64,000 nucleotides of DNA from Flavobacteriales bacterium UBA6051 (GTDB lineage Bacteria; Bacteroidota; Bacteroidia; Flavobacteriales_D; Crocinitomicaceae), in the NCBI GenBank assembly GCA_002427735.1, contig DIYP01000018.1, positions 1 to 64,000 of the forward strand, given 5' to 3'. The number at the start of each line of letters is the position of its first letter. The first letter of the stretch is position 1. The notes under the pieces are model-generated. The model was not told the DNA's origin, did no database searches, and worked only from the letters and a program-made list of their open reading frames with translations. Positions 62,558-64,000 of this stretch are shown here, piece after piece. The position numbers and the translations under genes were made by a program.

Positions 62558-62965
62558 TTACCAGATTTCCTTTGAAATGTTAACGGTTCCCTTGAATTTG
62601 GAGATGAGCTCTTCAGAGGAATTGTAAATGTCTACATTGTACATTCCAATTGTTTTTCCTCTATGAATTTCAATACATTTTACAGTAAGCGTTTCATTCA
62701 CCCCAACCGGACGTAAATGTGAAATAGAGGTTTCAACGCTTACACATTTAAATCCATAACTATTTGCTGAAAATGCTAGAGCAGAATCTGACAGAGAATA
62801 AGTGATACCACCGTGTAAAATAGCAAAACCATTAAGCATTTGCTCGGTAGTTGTGCAGGATAACGTGCATTTTCCCTTTGAAATCTCCAGGACCTCAAGG
62901 TTCATCCATTCACTAAAGGCATCGTGGCGGAGCATGATTCCAACAATCTCCTCGGGTGATCTCAT
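62558..62965 (-). CDS. PaaI-family hotdog thioesterase
   Basis: 135 aa, single hotdog domain: LNGFAILHGGITYSLSDSALAFSAN holds the typical catalytic H-G-G and Asp region; VETSISHLRPVG and TIGMYNVDIYN follow. Likely an acyl-CoA thioesterase (phenylacetate-degradation or related). It overlaps the upstream acidic-protein gene by 4 nt (ATGA) and lies 119 nt upstream of the MarR-fad operon. Confidence 0.85.
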   Translation of the reverse strand: MRSPEEIVGIMLRHDAFSEWMNLEVLEISKGKCTLSCTTTEQMLNGFAILHGGITYSLSDSALAFSANSYGFKCVSVETSISHLRPVGVNETLTVKCIEIHRGKTIGMYNVDIYNSSEELISKFKGTVNISKEIW

Positions 62966-63441
62966 AGTTTTATGGAGCGTCCCATCAACGTAATCATAGC
63001 GGCTGTAACAATGAAGAGCTGTGTAGCCGTTTCATCATCAAGCGAAGTGCCATCTTCATCAGCTGTACTCACCTCCATCATCATGAAACGAATCAACTCC
63101 GGTTGATCAGTGAAATCGTGAATGATGTCCTCATCATCCTTCTCAAAATATTGATCCAACATTTCAAAAAACGGTTCTTCAAACTCATCGATGTCATCCT
63201 CTGTAATTTGATCAAGTGTGACTTGCTCTTGTGTAAAAGTCTCAGAAATAAGACAGTAGTAGTAGATCAATAATCCTTCCAGCCGCTCATTTTTGTATTC
63301 GACAGCTGCTGACATCACATATCCGAGAAGTGTCTGTTGTGCTAGAGCATATGTCTCTGCTAACTTTTCCAAACCATCTTCATCCAGATTGTCAACTTTG
63401 GCAATCGCTTTCTCTATACTTGATACACTGATTTGTTTCAT
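62962..63441 (-). CDS. Acidic cytoplasmic protein of unknown function
   Basis: 159 aa from the ATG at 63441; a longer frame upstream lacks conserved character. Helical and very acidic (DDIDEFEEPFFEMLDQYFEKDDEDIIHDF), with two hydrophobic stretches (TLLGYVMSAAVEY, LFIVTAAMITLMG). No domain recognised. Translationally coupled to the PaaI thioesterase, so perhaps functionally linked. Confidence 0.68.
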   Translation of the reverse strand: MKQISVSSIEKAIAKVDNLDEDGLEKLAETYALAQQTLLGYVMSAAVEYKNERLEGLLIYYYCLISETFTQEQVTLDQITEDDIDEFEEPFFEMLDQYFEKDDEDIIHDFTDQPELIRFMMMEVSTADEDGTSLDDETATQLFIVTAAMITLMGRSIKL

Positions 63442-63560
63442 GAAATGTTTTTTGTAAAAGTAGGGATTTACACGAATTGGCAATGTTTTTTCGCTTAATA
63501 CATGAACGGCAATAGGATTGGGATTCAATATCTTATTTTTAGCTCACCAAATACAGAAAC

Positions 63561-64000
63561 ATGGCTTTTTTTGAACAAGATTTTTTAAACTTTTTTATTG
63601 AACTTGCGGCTAACAATCATAAAGATTGGTTTGATGCAAATAGGAAGCGTTATGAAAAGAGTGTGCGCGATCCTTTTAAGGATTTTGTGCAGCACATGAT
63701 TGATCGAGTTGCCGAGAAGGACGATGCCTTTAAGGGACTGGAGCCGAAGCATTGTATCTTTAGAATCAATCGTGACATACGCTTTTCCAAAGATAAAACG
63801 CCATACAAATTGATGGTTTCAGCAGTAGTAGCGCCTGAAGGGAAGAAGTCAAAGGCAGTCAACGGCGTGTATTTTGAGTTAGGGCCAGAGCATTTGCGGA
63901 TTTATGGAGGTGTCTATGAAATAGATAAGGACGATTTACTTACGCTCCGTGAGGGAATTGCTGCAGATCCTAAAAAGTTCAAGCAACTGTATACTGAACC
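63561..64000 (+). CDS. DUF2461 family protein, cut by window end
   Basis: First 146 codons of a gene that runs off the right edge. N-terminal MAFFEQDFLNFFIELAANNHKDWFD... and the family hallmarks NRDIRFSKDKTPYK and YFELGPEHLRIYGGVY identify DUF2461 (TIGR02453), about 220 aa in full. Function unknown; common in Bacteroidota as a single gene. Divergent from the acidic-protein gene. Confidence 0.88.
   Translation, partial: MAFFEQDFLNFFIELAANNHKDWFDANRKRYEKSVRDPFKDFVQHMIDRVAEKDDAFKGLEPKHCIFRINRDIRFSKDKTPYKLMVSAVVAPEGKKSKAVNGVYFELGPEHLRIYGGVYEIDKDDLLTLREGIAADPKKFKQLYTE

Noticed and set aside
1..64000. Search for tRNA, rRNA, tmRNA, insertion sequences, integrases, toxin-antitoxin or defence genes
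   Set aside because: No T-arm-like motifs, terminal inverted repeats, transposase or defence-family signatures were recognised by eye on either strand; a proper tRNA and profile scan would be needed to exclude small ones.

Overview
The window reads as a chromosomal stretch of a low-GC Bacteroidota bacterium, most likely Flavobacteriales. The evidence is a GldA gliding-motility ATPase, a secreted protein with a type IX secretion (Por) sorting tail, a DUF5723/thrombospondin-3/OmpA outer-membrane protein, a TonB-dependent receptor with an N-terminal carboxypeptidase-like domain, several short lipoproteins, promoters of the bacteroidete form (-33 TTG, -7 TAnnTTTG), and start codons without clear Shine-Dalgarno sequences. 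I see no rRNA, tRNA, insertion sequence, prophage, integron or CRISPR array. Almost everything is vertically inherited core genome.

Layout. 0.3-10.1 kb is a phosphate-type island: a PhoB/PhoR pair, a highly expressed-looking lipoprotein, a large TonB-dependent receptor, a second PhoB-like regulator without its own kinase, a candidate small RNA, and a Na/Pi-cotransporter with PhoU domain and an added periplasmic domain. Pairs or triplets of TTAAC-like elements spaced exactly 11 bp apart lie upstream of phoB, the lipoprotein, the receptor and, 30 kb away, polyphosphate kinase (ppk). I propose them as Pho boxes. 10.3-12.1 kb holds a small lipoprotein, an OmpR-type regulator and tsaB. 12.1-18.4 kb is a complete, tightly overlapping tryptophan operon (trpEGDCFBA). 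Divergent from it at 19.0-21.4 kb is a DAHP synthase-chorismate mutase fusion plus aroA.

The 660-bp gap between these two aromatic operons is the most interesting part of the window. On the trp side a 27-codon leader with five Trp codons (WWW...W..W) precedes a rho-independent terminator that ends 20 nt before trpE. On the aro side a 19-codon leader with Tyr, Phe, Phe and Trp within seven codons precedes another rho-independent terminator. The two promoters are back to back around a 15-bp palindrome. This looks like a bidirectional ribosome-mediated attenuation region controlling the common pathway and the Trp branch.

21.3-30.7 kb carries a NodB-like deacetylase, a SUMF1-like protein, an outer-membrane barrel, a nucleotide/tRNA house-cleaning group (two all-alpha NTP pyrophosphatases, NUDIX, Dtd, RsgA), a DgkA-type kinase, an orphan lipoprotein, a uracil-DNA-glycosylase-like protein and a 3D-domain protein. 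30.8-41.6 kb has gldA, tyrS, a T9SS cargo protein, the ppk-ppx-truA group, a TPR/PD40 protein, an EI24 membrane protein and purB. 41.6-52.8 kb has a secreted 530-aa orphan, a sigma/anti-sigma pair, lnt, an SRPBCC protein, the OmpA fusion with an upstream 716-aa orphan, rnhB and two small exported proteins. 52.9-64 kb has a PqiA-like protein, a fatty-acid beta-oxidation group (MarR regulator, 3-hydroxyacyl-CoA dehydrogenase/enoyl-CoA hydratase, thiolase, DbpA-like helicase, acyl-CoA dehydrogenase), a GH113-like protein, a PaaI thioesterase and a DUF2461 gene cut by the window edge.
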